Below, in pieces: positions 1 through 12,299 of a DNA stretch of 64,000 bases. Source of the stretch: Rhynochetos jubatus (lineage: Eukaryota; Chordata; Aves; Eurypygiformes; Rhynochetidae); the NCBI GenBank assembly GCA_027574665.1, contig CM050654.1, positions 32,631,722 through 32,695,721 on the forward strand, written 5' to 3'. Every line of letters starts with the position of its first letter. The stretch's first letter is position 1. The position numbers and the translations under genes were made by a program. Below the pieces are notes generated by a model that was not told the origin of the DNA, made no database searches, and was given only the letters and a program-made list of their open reading frames with translations.

Positions 1-117
1 CAGCCACCTTCTTTTGGTGGTCATGGGCTATAACATGCTCTCGGCATGTCCCAGCCACCCTTTCTCACCCCCAACCAGGACACCCTCGCATATGGCTCAG
101 AGCCACTGGGGACTCAC

Positions 118-322
118 CGGGGCGAAGATTCAAGGCGACCTTCTGAGGCGTGATCTGCGTGACGTCCAGGTGGGTCTGGCCAGAGCCCTTGCTGCTCAGA
201 GGGACGTTCTTCACCACACTGATACTGCTGCTGGGGTTCTCGATGGCTCCGGCACAACCATTTGCAATCAGGTTCTGCAGGAAGTCGCACCGGGACGTGA
301 TGGACTTTGTGCTGCCGAACTC
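118..322 (-). CDS. ITGB5: ITGB5 coding exon 3 (integrin beta-5, PSI/hybrid region)
   Basis: The minus strand reads 'cccctcag' acceptor, a 205-bp open exon (68 codons plus one base) and a 'gtgagt' donor at 117. The translation contains ITSRCD, NGC, VPLSSKGSG and the terminal segment QITPQKVALNLRP. From memory of human integrin beta-5 these match ITSRCDL, KNGC, LPLSSKGSG and QMTPQEIAVNLRP. The segment spans the end of the N-terminal PSI domain and the start of the hybrid domain, just before the vWA/I-like domain. It enters in phase 0 and leaves in phase 1. Integrin beta-5 pairs with alpha-v as a vitronectin receptor at the plasma membrane. LSSKGSG and the lineage of the neighbouring exons favour beta-5 over beta-3 or beta-6. 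Further exons lie beyond the left edge. Confidence 0.95.
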
Positions 323-3300
323 CTGAGGGGGTGAAGGATGGACAAAAGGGAAAGGGAGGGAGAGACATCAATCCCACAGCAGGAGCTTTGTTTTGATGTG
401 CTGCTATCTGTAGCAAACAGGAGATGACAAGGAGAGGCTGGTGTCATTTGTGGTGGCTGTACACAAAAGCAGCCCGCACTGACCCTTGAGCCTGTCAAAG
501 GTATCTACAAAAAAAGAAATCCTGAAAATGGAATTTGTTCACAGACCCCCACAGCAGAAAGCTAAGTCTGGGTTTTCACCCCAGTCACAGCAGCAGCACT
601 TGCTCCCTGACCTGTGAAAGCAAGGCAAAGTGTTTAGTTTGCTGCCTGGACAGCCGATTCCCATCTTGTTGAGGAGAACAGCTAAGAAGCCGTTATTTTT
701 TGCACATTCATCGCCTTGAAAGAGCTTTGCAAAGGAGAGAAGAGACCAGGGGGTGGCACCATGGAAAGCAGGACAAACCCACCAACCCAGAGAGCCAAGT
801 CAAGATGTGGAACTGGAGACTGAGGCTGGGTGGCTCCAGGGACTCTTGCCCTCTTCCCAGGGTGAGATGCCACACGTCCCCGCAAAAGCACCTACTGCCA
901 CCTCTCCCTCACCCCTCTGCACTGCAGGCCTTGGCATGACACCGTCCCATCAGAAAAAGTGACCGCAGCAAGTGGTTACAGAGGCAGAGCACAGCCGGAG
1001 TGGTTGGACATGGACAGGCTGTCCGGGGCAGCTTTCCTGGAGAACAAGGGAGGTGGGAGAGCCTGCATGGGAGGTGATCGAAAGGCAGCCTGTGCCGTGC
1101 TCACTCCTGGAGGATGGGCTGCCATGGCAGGCAGGCTCCCAGTGCCTGTCCCCAGAGCTCCAGCCCTCGCTGCGAGCCCCAGGCGCGGTGCACAATGCAG
1201 CCTTGTGCAGGGCAGTGCTCAGGGTCAACCAGCCACACAATGCAGCCTTTTGCAAAGAGCCCATTCGTTAGAATGCCTTTTTTTAATTATTTTTTTCCCA
1301 AAAAAAAGGGCCAAAAAGGAGTGAGTTGCATGCCCAAAACTTCCTCAATTTTCAACAGCCCATTACTAGTTATTTCTGCGCTGTAACAATAGAGACAACC
1401 ATCTTCTGCTCCAGGCTGGTGGACTAAAATGACATGAAATAATGCAGAGAAGATGCTCGCAGCCATGCCAGCCCCTCCTTCAGCTGCGCAGCCGAAAACC
1501 AGCACTGGGCTGAATAAACCCCACTTTTTGCAGATGCTCCAGCATGACAGAAGACAGGGAGACATCGAGGAGGGAGAGGTCTTCCAACAGACCCGTAGGG
1601 TGCTCCAGGGATCCCCCAAGGGCAGCCTCAGCCACAGGGCTCGAGGACGCAGACAGAGGCTCTCTACTGCATTTTCTCACCACGAGGTCCCATTGCTATT
1701 TGAAAAATGCGAGATCTGCATTCCAGCATCCAGCGGTGGGGTCCAGCCAGGGAGACGGCATATCAGATGGATGTGAACACGAATTTCTTGGAACGTGTCG
1801 TGTAAACAGATGAACTTCCAGAAAGGAGGTCTGGGACTATTTAAAACATCTCCAACATGACAAAATAAAAACCAGAATCCCTCACAAAGCTGAAAACAAC
1901 ACCTAGTGTTTCAGAGCAGCATGTTTAGGGCTGACTTTGAGAAAAGTTTGTCTCAGATGTGGTTTGACATGAAGCCAGTGAAAAGCCAGCAGGGTCCAGG
2001 TGCTCTTCTGGGCTGGGCACCTGTGAGGAGATGCTTTCCTTCCCACCCTCCTGGTGCCTGGACCATGGCTCCAGGTGACCACCTCATTTCTGCTGCCCAC
2101 CTATTAGAAAGGACACTTTGGTTGTGCAAAAAGCAACACAAACAGCACCAGGAGTGCAGCCAGGAACCTTTAGATTTTCCCCAGGAACGAACACTGGAGA
2201 GAAGTATCCAAACAGGACGACATTTAGGGCTGCTCGTGCAACTGCAGCCTTTATCAGGCGTTTCCAGTCCTCCCCAGGGTCTGCTCCAAAACCTCTTGAT
2301 GTGAACGGAAAGACTCAACTTCAAAGGGCTTTGAATCAGGGCTTAATTTTCTGGCTGGGGCTGGGGAGCAGAACAAGAGCCAGGAGGGGCAGGCAGCCCA
2401 GGAGGGAGGAGGATGGCGGCTGCCTCCCCCAGCTGCTACTCTTTAACAGGAGAGCTCGTAACACCACGAGTGACAGCTCTGGCTCTGGTACTGTTTATAC
2501 CGACGTTCATCATCCCAGCGAGGGTTGCACACGAAAGCAGCATCCACACGCAGAGGATGAGACAGCACCAGCACACGGGGCAAGGAGCACACTCGTGTCC
2601 GTCCACACACAGTGAGAAACGGTCACTGCTGCAAGGTGTGACAGAAGTTCTCTGGCAGAAACCCAGGGGGTCAAGGGAAAGCCCCTACACAACTTCCCTG
2701 ACAGGAGCTGCACAGGCTGTCAGGTCAGCAGCACCTCTGCACCTCTCCAGTCCCTGGGTCCCCCTCACTTCACCCAGCTTTTTTCTCCTAAACCTTCTTC
2801 TAAAATGAGCCCAGAGGACTCTGATCAAATCCAGGCCTGTTCTTGTCCAGTGAAATGCTGCATTACCCGGGGCAGAAGAAAATAAACCCCTCGGGGGTGT
2901 AAACACTGCAGGGAAGGGGGTGCAGCACAGCGTTCAGGGGCTGTAAGACTCACCCCTCTTTCTGCTTCGGTTTCTAACCCAGGTAGAGTGACACCAAACA
3001 GGGGAGTGACAGTGGCCTTGGGAAAGCCCCAGCAATGGCCACAGCATCCTGCAAACACCCCTCACATGCACCCGCAGGTGAAAACCCAAAGCCAAAACTG
3101 TGGTTACTAGGTACCATCCAACTCAAGCACAAAGTTTTCTGCAATAGAGAAAAATTGAGGCTGCCAGAGGTTAAGAAGGAACCATGCCAAGCACTGCTTT
3201 GTGCCACCAAGAAGGATCAGTTCGGGAAGATCCCACCTTGCGAGGGACTCTTGTGAGCAACGCCAGCTGCTCACAGCCTGGTGGGCACTTTGCGGCCCGG

Positions 3301-6300
3301 CCTCTGCACGGACAAGCTCACAAAAGCAAGTGCACGTGAGCGGACAGAAGTGAATGCAAACCACAGTGTGACAATTACATGCTCATCAGTTTGATGGTTT
3401 TAAGACAAATTGCTTGGTTCACACCATAAAAACGGAGACTAGCACTGACTGTATCATCTGGCTGACTATATCTAACTCCTGACTAGACATGTCCCTACCA
3501 TTTTTGGCTTTAATTGATCCACTTCTGCATTAGTTCAGTCTGAACTATGTCTGCTTTCTCCATTTCAAAAAGCTGACATGCTCCCGCTAGGAACATCCTT
3601 GATTTTCCTTCCTCATTCTCCAGGCACACTTTCCTGAGATAGGAGAGGATGGAGTACAAGCAACCTGCTGGAAACCAGAGGGTGTCATTGGGGAAATTTC
3701 AGTTTAATTAATGTAACTAATCTGTGTCTCTATTTGGCATGTACACACATAAACGCATCCACATAGGTAATGCCTGGCTGAACGTATGTACACACAATGT
3801 ACACACACCTAACAAACAAGAGGAGCCTCTGCACTCTGGTACGTTGCTCCCCAAAGCAGCAAACAGAAGATAATGGCCACATGGTAGTGTAATTTTTCCC
3901 TCTATACTGGTACTGCCAAACACTCTTTTGGAGAGCATTCCCCCTGCAGTCACTCCAGGTAGGTTTATCACAAACACAAACCCAATCCATCTGTCACACC
4001 CCACCTGGAAGCTCAGAGGACGGTGCTGAAGCTATTTCCAGAGCTCCCTGCTTTCCCCAGCAAGCCCAAAGAGACCCAGGGAGTCCAGGCAACCTGACAG
4101 CAACAGGCATCCTCCTCAAAATCAAAATCAAAGATCAAATCAACAAGCATCCTCCTCTCCCAGCCATGAAAACCAGGCTGCCACAGAGATCACAGCAACA
4201 CCACGGGCCAGTGTGCCGCTTCCAGCCAGAGTCTTTCACCAGCAGCGTGTCAGCAATTGCTCATCATTGCCAGCTTCTTCTGGAGTTTGCAGGACAAGCT
4301 GAGGAATCTCCTCAGATTCCAGCATGGATGGAAAGGCAGCCGCAGTCTCCATCACCCAAGTCACCTATTTCCCCCAGCCAGCCCTGTTTCAAGGCAGGCT
4401 CAGGCGATGGTTAAGGCCACACATACATACCTCTTCTTTTAAGTACCATTTAAACAGATCACACCATTTAATTCCTGCCTTTCAAGGTATTCTTCCACAA
4501 GCCAACAGGATTGATGTCTGCTTCCAAATTTCTAACAGCCCAAAGACTTGTGGTTAGCTCAGCATCCCCTGGGGCTCCGGGGCTGCCGGATACCAGAAAC
4601 TGCTATCATCAACTCATCCATCATCACCCTCTCGGATGGGAGCAGAGATGCTGAACACAAGCAGAAGCGAATGGAGCCGATTCAAGCCGAGGAGATGTGA
4701 TGCTCCCTGTACTAACAGGTTGGGAGGTGGTAGATATAAATATATAACATGCTGACTACTCTGCTCTAAGCAGCTATCTATACGCATGCTCTTACCCTCA
4801 CAGTTCAAGGCAATGTAAATACAAGGAACCTTATCCCTCTTGGAAAGCCATCGGGATAGGGCTCCTTGTATCTACACACAGAATTGCTTTTGCACACTCC
4901 TAAATCCCATTTCCAGGCCATGAGCACCCGAGACTTTCTGCTCCTCTGCAGTCACACGGAGCCTGGACCCAGGAGTGTAGAGGGCGATGGAGGAGGATGC
5001 AAGACTGCAGGAGGTCGCATGAACCACGGTCATCTCTGGGGAACAGCATGGCTTTCCTGCTCGTACTGCTCCTCTCCCACAGTCAGGGTGTCCCTCACAG
5101 CACTGGCAGTGCCAGGCACCCAGGGGGCAAAGAACAAACAGGTATGATGGCATCACCAAGTGATGTCATTCCTCAAAGGGAGAAATACTATATATAACAA
5201 GGTATATATACACAGGAAAGGATAATAATAATATCTAAGTATGTTTTGTGTATCTATATTATCTGTCTTATACACATCTCTACACTTTCTGTATATATAA
5301 TGCATATATACATATTATAATAGATAATTATATATAGAATTACATTATATATACTTATAGACTTCTATTATATATACTTCCTGACAAAATTATTAATTTT
5401 TGCCTACAAAGATGACAACAGCTGGCCCAAATTGCTCCCAAACACGTTAAATAAATGCAAAGGGAGCAGAAAATACAAACCAATCAGCTGACCGTGTTCC
5501 TACCACAACAAAACTGGTGTCTGCGGAAACGCCTCTAATATCTTAGCCTTGATGCTTAAGCAGCAGCAGAGCTATAGAATTTGACTGCGATATATGTTCC
5601 AGGGCAACATACCGCTGCGAATGACAGCTAATGGAAACAGAAGGAAAACAGACTGAAAGCAATTTAGTAAGTCCACTTGATGAGGCTGCGGCAGAGGGAA
5701 GGAAAATAAGGTGGTGAAATGACAATGCAAAGAAAGCGGATATTAAGAGTTCGCAATATCACTTTAAAACTTTTGAAGTCAAAGACGTCTAGATATCTTT
5801 TGCAATCCCATTGCCTCACCTGGTGACCTCAGTTAAATAGAGTTTCAAACAGTAAATTCTAAAAAAAATAGGCAGAATTAGAATAAGAACTCCCTAAGTT
5901 TCAGCATGCAGCGTGTAACAGGGACAGCGGCCTTTAAACACGTAGCTCTTGGCACGAATCACCTTGAAATGTATTTTTAAATAGCTGCTGCAGGCTAAAG
6001 GTCAGGAAGTATTACTCCACTTCCCTGTAAACATCTGTCTTCCTTCTTGAGCCCCCCCATTCCATTTAGGAATAGGGTTTTTTTGGTAACTCTCCTGTTT
6101 GCAAGATAAGAGTCGGGCCGCCAGTCCCATGGGCTGCCATACAATTAGTGGTCACAGCGACCACCAGACAAACATTTCCACTGACAGCATTTTGCAAAAA
6201 GTTGTCTTTTGACGCCAAGAATTTTTTAAAACCCCAAACAAAAAAAATGCAAGCTATTGGGTACCCATAGCTTAATAGCCAGTGTTGCTGGATCCAGTCT

Positions 6301-7759
6301 CACCACCGCAGATTAGCTGGCTGGAGGTGGAGCTCTTCCAGCTGTTTACAAGATGTCTCAAAAGCAGGATCTATTGCTTTACCCTTTCCCTTCTGCACAC
6401 CATTCGCCTTGCTGGAAAAAACTCATTGAAGCTGTCACGCTGTCAGCTAGCAGGGTGTTAGTAGCACTAGGAGTTTTTCCTTGGAGAACTGCGACTGTGC
6501 CTACAGGTAAGAGAAAACCCAGTAAAATAGACCTGGAGAACCAAACCAGGGCACCCCCTGGGAGCCAGACAAACTGTGGGGCACGGGAGTCACCCTCACC
6601 CTATCCCCATTTCCATCCCCACTCCGAAGGGTGCAGCTGCCCCAGACAGGGCTGGCAGAGGAGGGACAGGAGCAGCAGAGGGGCAGGCAGGCAGCACCCT
6701 CAGTTCAGCATCACTAGCTATAGCTGGAAGGTGAAGTGTGTGTTCAACCCCACAGCTTGCCTCCCCCAAAACAAGAACAGGACAGGGATGGCCATACTAG
6801 AGGAAAAAGGGTCAGCAGGGAACAGGAGAGCATCGGAGCGATGCCATGCCTACCGAGGGGTTCAAGATCATCCACCACTCTGGGGTTTCTCACAGCCCAG
6901 AGCTGGTTCCTGGCACAGCAGCTGTGTCTGCAAGTAGGCAGGGTCTTTCCCTGCATCTGTAAGCATCCGTATTTCTCTCTTAAACACTTAGGACAGATGC
7001 AGGCACTAAGCAGACAACGGCTATCTATGCATCGGACATTACCAGGTCTTTCACACACCTTCTTCCCTAGAAATTAGTCTACGTCATAACACGTATATTT
7101 CATTAGATGTATATATCTCTCTCTAAACTCAAGAGCCTTCCTTTGGGAGCAGGGAAAGATATTTGCAATTTCTCACAAACCAAGGCGACACAATTAAGTT
7201 ACAGGTGAGCAGCTTCGGCACTAACATAAGGAAGCATTTTTCACCCCGAAGCGTACAGTTAAGCTGTGTAACTCATCACCATGGTGCGGATGCCAGGAGC
7301 ATGGGTTGGCTCCCAAAATGACACAATAGATTCAGAGAGGAGAATCATCTTTGTTAGAGACAAAGAGCCTGTGCCATGCCAGGCCACGCAGCAAAGGACA
7401 TGTAGCAGGACACCAGCCAGGGTCTTGGGGCTTTTTAGGGAGAGAGCTTTCGAGCAAGGCTCCCTGCAACACAGGGTCCGTGCAGGGACCCTGCACCCAC
7501 CGAAAACAAGAAGGTAATTGAAGGGACAGGACTGGAGGAACAGCGCTGCTCTGTTGGGCATGCTCAAGGGCCAGCAGGGTCAGAGACTTCTTTCCTACAG
7601 TGTCAAAGAGCTGGAGTCACATACGCCCAAGCTATGGGAGCCCCCACCCCTCACCCACCCTTTCTGGCACCGGATGGTGTCAGAAACAGTCAAGAGGGGG
7701 ATTAGCTCTCTTTCTGCATTACAAAAAGCGTGCAAGACAAATTAAGTCTGCCCACCTAC
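323..7759 (-). other. ITGB5: ITGB5 intron 2
   Basis: The intron runs between the donor 'gtaggt' at 7759 and the acceptor at 323. I see no further exon in it. Its many short open frames on both strands (for example 6353-6937 +) match no family I know. It contains an AT-rich tract at about 5190-5385. Confidence 0.85.
5189..5386. repeat. AT-rich simple-sequence tract in ITGB5 intron 2
   Basis: About 200 bp dominated by TATATA and ATAATA, with several short alternating TA runs ('tatatataca', 'tatatatacttc'). It looks like a decayed microsatellite. No transposon signature is visible. Confidence 0.75.
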
Positions 7760-7845
7760 CTCCTTGGAGCACCAGGCACACTTGGGATGGATGAGGAGAC
7801 ACTCTTCACAGGATGTGGCGCTTCCACTCGTGCACAGATTGAGAC
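7760..7845 (-). CDS. ITGB5: ITGB5 coding exon 2 (PSI domain, Cys-rich)
   Basis: The 86-bp minus-strand exon has acceptor '...ttgctcaag' and donor 'gtaggtggg'. With the split glycine codon from exon 1 it reads G-L-N-L-C-T-S-G-S, then [17 protein letters not shown], then S-K-E. This is almost identical to the start of mature human integrin beta-5 as I recall it. The cysteine pattern C-x7-C-x2-C-x8-C-x2-C is the PSI (plexin-semaphorin-integrin) knot that clamps the leg of the beta subunit. Phase is 1 in and 0 out, which fits exon 1 (ends in phase 1) and exon 3 (begins in phase 0). The three exons therefore join without a gap. Confidence 0.97.
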
Positions 7846-10800
7846 CTTGAGCAAGAGAGAACCACAGAGAGCAGGGTGGGCTGAAGAGTTACTTCACTCC
7901 AAAACAGTGCTCAGGGGTCTTCTGGGATGTCCCTAATGCTAAACATACTCTAAGCTCAGGCAGTTTCAAGAGCTAAGAATCTCCTGGGAGCTGAAAAGGC
8001 TGGAGAAGAAATAAACCTCTCTTCACCTGTAAGGAGCTCTCATTTTCTTTTACTCTCCCAAGAAAAAGAAAAAGGACAGATGGGGGGGAGAGGAAAGGGG
8101 GCTGAGAACTACCAAAATACAACTCTGGTGATTTTTCTTCCCTCTTTTTCCAGTGGTTTCTGGTTAATCAAAGAGATCATCTATTCATCTTCCTAATGAA
8201 ATACTTCCATCGCTGTGGACAAAATGCAACAGCTGTTCAATTAGCCTGAAATACAGAGGTGGCCATCCAAAATGCCCTGAGATGCCGATGTTTTAACTCA
8301 GACTAGGCACATATCATTTTTTCCAGCTGAATATATATGGAGGCCCCATCCCCAAAATTTTCATCTTAAAGCAGCCTTGGAAGATACTCGTCTCCCCCTT
8401 CAACAGAGGTGATTTCCATACTGGAATCATGTTACAGTAAATTACTTTTAATTTTACAGGAGTCATTTCCACAGGATATCCAGGTTAAGCCGGGCAGTAT
8501 GTTTGCACTGGGGCACATCCAAGGCTGGCTGGGGTGGAAGACAACATGCCATGATGCTCTCCATGGCCAAGGGCTCTTTGTGCCTTCAGCGCCAGCAGAG
8601 GCTCTGTGCCCACCGAGGCAGCACCAAGGCAGCAGGCGTGCTTTTTGCTCCTGGATTGCTGGTGTCCAGCAGCACAAGGGGCACCGAGCGAGTTCTGCTT
8701 GCAAAATCTATGATTTTTGGCTTTGGGCTTCAAAAATCAAGTGCAACCACATAAGTTAAGCTGAAGCAAACATCAATGGTATCGGCTTCAAATGCAGCAG
8801 CTTGTTTAAGCGTGCCTGTGGCTATGAATGTGCCCTTCGATACCACCAATGCCCCAGTTCCCCCGGGTGCAGCTATTAACTTCTACTGTCAATAACTGAT
8901 TAAACAAATCTTCAACTGAGGACTCAGCACAGAAGCTGCACACTCCAAACAAAATGCCTCGGGCTCGAACTCCAAGTCTGCTATTTTTTTCCAACCCAAA
9001 TGTCAATAAAAGCATTGTCAGGCCCCTATTTTCAACCAGTCGCATCTGCAGATCCCATTGCCCCACGCTGCTGCTGGGTTTAAACTGCAGATTGCACAGA
9101 CTTGCCGATGGCTGTTGAAGAGCCACACAGAGTTTTCTCCTGTCCCAAGAACTTTCTGCCTCAAGAGCTTTGGAAAAGGGATTTTCTTGCTGTATCCCAT
9201 GTGAATATTTCACTGAAAAATGAAAAGCAGTGGCTGCCTGGGTCGCTCCCGCACAGGGCCGGGCTGTGAGGGCAGGAAGCAGTGAATCGAGCTGGAGGAG
9301 AACCTAGCATGTCCTAGGCTAAAAGCAAAAAGGGGATAAGTAGATCCTGTCAGTAATACTCAGTCAATGCCAAGGCGTCACCACCTCAGACCCGGCATTG
9401 ACAGATCTCTGCTGCCCGCAACGTGGTTAACTCCAACCCCAGAGTGTGAAGTCCTGGATTTTCTCTACGGTTCACATTCAGGCAGGCTGCTTGGGCTCAT
9501 TCATGCTGAACAAGAGCCTTCTTAGGGTTGGTTTTTTTTTTTTTGCTGGCTGTTACCACAACCCAGGCGTTTCATTCCTTGTTCACATTCAGAAGTTATG
9601 TTCCAGCTCCTGGCCATTGCAAGAGCTCAAAACATATATGGAAAATAAAGTAAAATGTAACTTGTTTGACTGAGTTATAACTTGCCCAGAGATTAACACT
9701 TGTATTTCTAAACCCTACAACACAGCTGAAAGCTTTTCCTCATGAGCCGCTTCTCTGGAAACGGTGCGCTGGGTAACGCAGCCAAAATAATGGGCTTTAT
9801 AAAGCAAACACTTGCGTTCGTACCCTGGCTACCCAGCCCTGGCTCTCCCACGACTTCACTCGCCTGTCTGCATGGAAATAGGATAATATTTACCTCCATT
9901 CCTGACTGCTGGATTTTTAAGAGTTTACTTAGTAAGGGTAATATCTGAATGAAAAACAAGGTCTCCTCCTTCCACCGTGTGCCATGACCAAAGCAGCCCA
10001 TGCTCCTGTGGCTGGCCATGGGGTGACATTCCTCCTGGTGGCAGCCTTTGAAGTTTCCAAGGATGTTTTTCTTTCCACTTTAGAGCAAAACCAAACCATT
10101 TCCAGCATTGTTGTGAAAACGGAGCTTTTTGAAGCCCTCCAATTTTGGACTGAAACACGAGTTTTTTGAGTTGTTGTGGAAACACGCAGGATTTTCCAGA
10201 TGGAAGTCTTTGCTGTGCTCGATTCAGCGCAGTCTTTCCTGAATAGGGCAAAGGAAGGACCTAAAGATGCTCAAGCTAATCCAGATCCTTCCAGATTCTG
10301 GGGCGAGTCACCCAGTAAGATTGGAAGAAATTCCTTGATTCTGATATATTTAAATGAAACCACTCCTAAACTTTGACTAAACTTCTTACAATGGAGGAAA
10401 TACCATGCAGGATTTAGATGGAATTACTCCAAAGGAAAATAATCCACACCCCCTGGATTGCTGAGCTCCACGCTACACATACCATCCTTCACACTGATGC
10501 CACTGAGTCCTAAGCCCTGCGCCCAATTTCATTTGGCAGAGCAGTGTCCCACAGGCACGAAGAGCATCTCCAAACGATGCCTTTCGCTTGGGCTGAGCCA
10601 CAGGAGAGTCCAAAAAAAGCAAAGGAAGACAGTGCATCCCACTAGACACCCAAGATTTTAATACATCAAACTACTGATGCAGAGCAAGAGAAGAAACTCT
10701 CATGAAAGGTACTCAACACATTTACCCATAAAGATGCTCTGGGCAATCAGACGTCATTTTAAACCTGTTCTGCAAGAAATCCTAGTTTGGGCAGCTCCTC

Positions 10801-11879
10801 AGGCTGAGATGAATGTACCGGCTTTCTTGGGTGGGAGAGAGGGGAGGGGAGAGTGATGTGCTTTATTCTTTATCCAGCTAAGGGTGAAAAAAGACCATTT
10901 TATTTATGCTTACGATGTGCATTCTAATAGCCTCTTCCATGAGACGGTCAACTGTGTTATCGAGCTGTTGATTCTAAGGATCAGACCCTCAAAATAAATA
11001 AACAAAAATCTAAGAAACCCTCTGCAGAGTTTCTGCAGCTGCGTACCGCTGCGCTGTGTCAGATGAGCCTCTTGCTAAGAAAACTCATTACAGCTAAGCA
11101 CGGAGTTTAAGTGCCGGGATGGTGGACTCGGGCATTCTGTAGAGTCCCTTAGTGTGAGTTTTTCCCGAGCGCTCAGAGAGGGGAGAAAACCCCATTCCCC
11201 CTGCACTGAGGCACAAACCGCCCCGGGGCTCTGAGCGCGTCCCGATGGGGACCAGGGCCGCTCCCCGGACACGGAGCGATGGAAGGGGAGAGCGTGGAGA
11301 CGGGACACTGGCAGCGCGAACGGACGCCTGCGGCTTCCCGCTGCTGCTCTTCAGCCCATCAATCCATACACCCTGCTCAGACAACCCCAGGGAAGCGCTT
11401 TTCCCTGAGCACGAGCGGCTATAGCTGTTCCATGAACGTGTAAGCACGGAGAGGTGCACGTACAGCGCTGTAGCGCGGAGGTGTGCGAGGCAGCGCCGCA
11501 AAGCCCCAGGATGCGGTCCACGCCCGCCCCAGGATGCGGTCCATGCCCGCAGCTGGGCGCACGGCGGGCGGGGGGCGGCTCGGGGACGCCCCGGGGCCGG
11601 AGGGGGGAGCGCTGAGCCCCGGCACTGGCCGCCCCCCGGGGCTGGGGGGGCCGGGGCTGGGGGGGAGCAGCCAGCCGAGTCCCGCCGGCAGCGGGGCTGG
11701 AGGGGGAACGGGCGCGCACGCGGGGAGATGGGAGCGGGGCTGAGACAGCCGGGCAGGGGGCAGCGCAGGAAGACGCGTAACTCCTAACAAAAGTGCTCCG
11801 GAGCGGGTTTGGGGGATAATCCGCCTTCCGGGGCGGCGTTCGCTGGGCCCGGGGCGGCGGGGAGCGGAGCGGCCCTTAC
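7846..11879 (-). other. ITGB5: ITGB5 intron 1
   Basis: A 4.0-kb intron from donor 'gtaagg' (11879) to the acceptor at 7846. Its first ~400 bp is part of the CpG island. It carries a two-copy 23-bp tandem duplication ('ccaggatgcggtcca', about 11503-11549) and the left arm of a long inverted repeat (11732-11817). The rest shows no exon, RNA gene or transposon that I recognise. Confidence 0.85.
11732..11817 (+). repeat. Left arm of 86-bp inverted repeat (ITGB5 intron 1)
   Basis: The reverse complement of this segment recurs at 12373-12458 with 85 of 86 positions matching; the single difference is C at 11754 against T at 12436. The arm lies 63 bp inside intron 1. It has no direct repeats at its ends, so it is probably the source copy. 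Confidence 0.93.
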
Positions 11880-11985
11880 CTCTGCCGGGCTGCAGCGGGG
11901 CCGCCAGGAGGAGGAGGCGGAGGAGGAGCAGCGGGGGGGGCCGGCGGACGGCGGCGGGGGCCAGCAGCCCCCCTCGGCGGGGCAT
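11880..11985 (-). CDS. ITGB5: ITGB5 coding exon 1 (signal peptide)
   Basis: The start codon is at 11985-11983 on the minus strand. The 35-codon exon begins MPRRGGLLAPAAVRR, continues through a leucine-rich core (P-P-P-L-L-L-L-R-L-L-L-L) and ends L-Q-P-G-R plus one G, at donor 'gtaagg'. It is a signal peptide with a longer basic/Ala-Pro n-region than human ITGB5, though both begin MPR. The split codon completes glycine with exon 2 to give G-L-N, the mature start. The next upstream in-frame ATG belongs to a long GC-driven shadow frame, so this start is preferred for its match to the family. Confidence 0.92.
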
Positions 11986-12053
11986 GGTGCGGGCGGCCGG
12001 GGCGGCCGGGCAGCCCTTCCCGGCCGGGCCCTCCCCGCCGCCTTTTGTGCAGC

Positions 12054-12076
12054 CGCGGCGGCGGCGGCGGCGGCGG
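12054..12076. repeat. (CGG)n triplet run in presumed ITGB5 5' UTR
   Basis: About seven consecutive CGG triplets on the plus strand (CCG on the ITGB5 strand), followed by GGA-rich sequence. They lie 70-90 bp upstream of the ITGB5 start codon. The run is short and probably length-polymorphic. Confidence 0.85.
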
Positions 12077-12299
12077 GAGGAGGAGGAGGCGGAGGCGGCG
12101 CCGCGGAGCTGCCCCGGGGGCGGCGGGCGCCGCGCTCCGCTCCGCGCCTCGGCCCCGGGACGGGGCGGGCGCGTCGGTGCGTCTGTTTGTCCCGTGTCGG
12201 TGTGTCCGTCCCGAGGGAGCTCTGCCACCTCCCCGCCCCGCCGCGCAGGGAGGCGTGACACCGTCCCCCGCGGGCGCGGAGCGGGCAGAGGCGGGCACG

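Noticed and set aside
1190-1256. Repeated phrase 'cacaatgcagcctt' in ITGB5 intron 2
   Set aside because: Two short copies only. A trivial local duplication without further structure.
6353-6937. 194-codon plus-strand frame inside ITGB5 intron 2
   Set aside because: No resemblance to any family I know, mixed low-information composition, and it is antisense to the gene. Probably chance.
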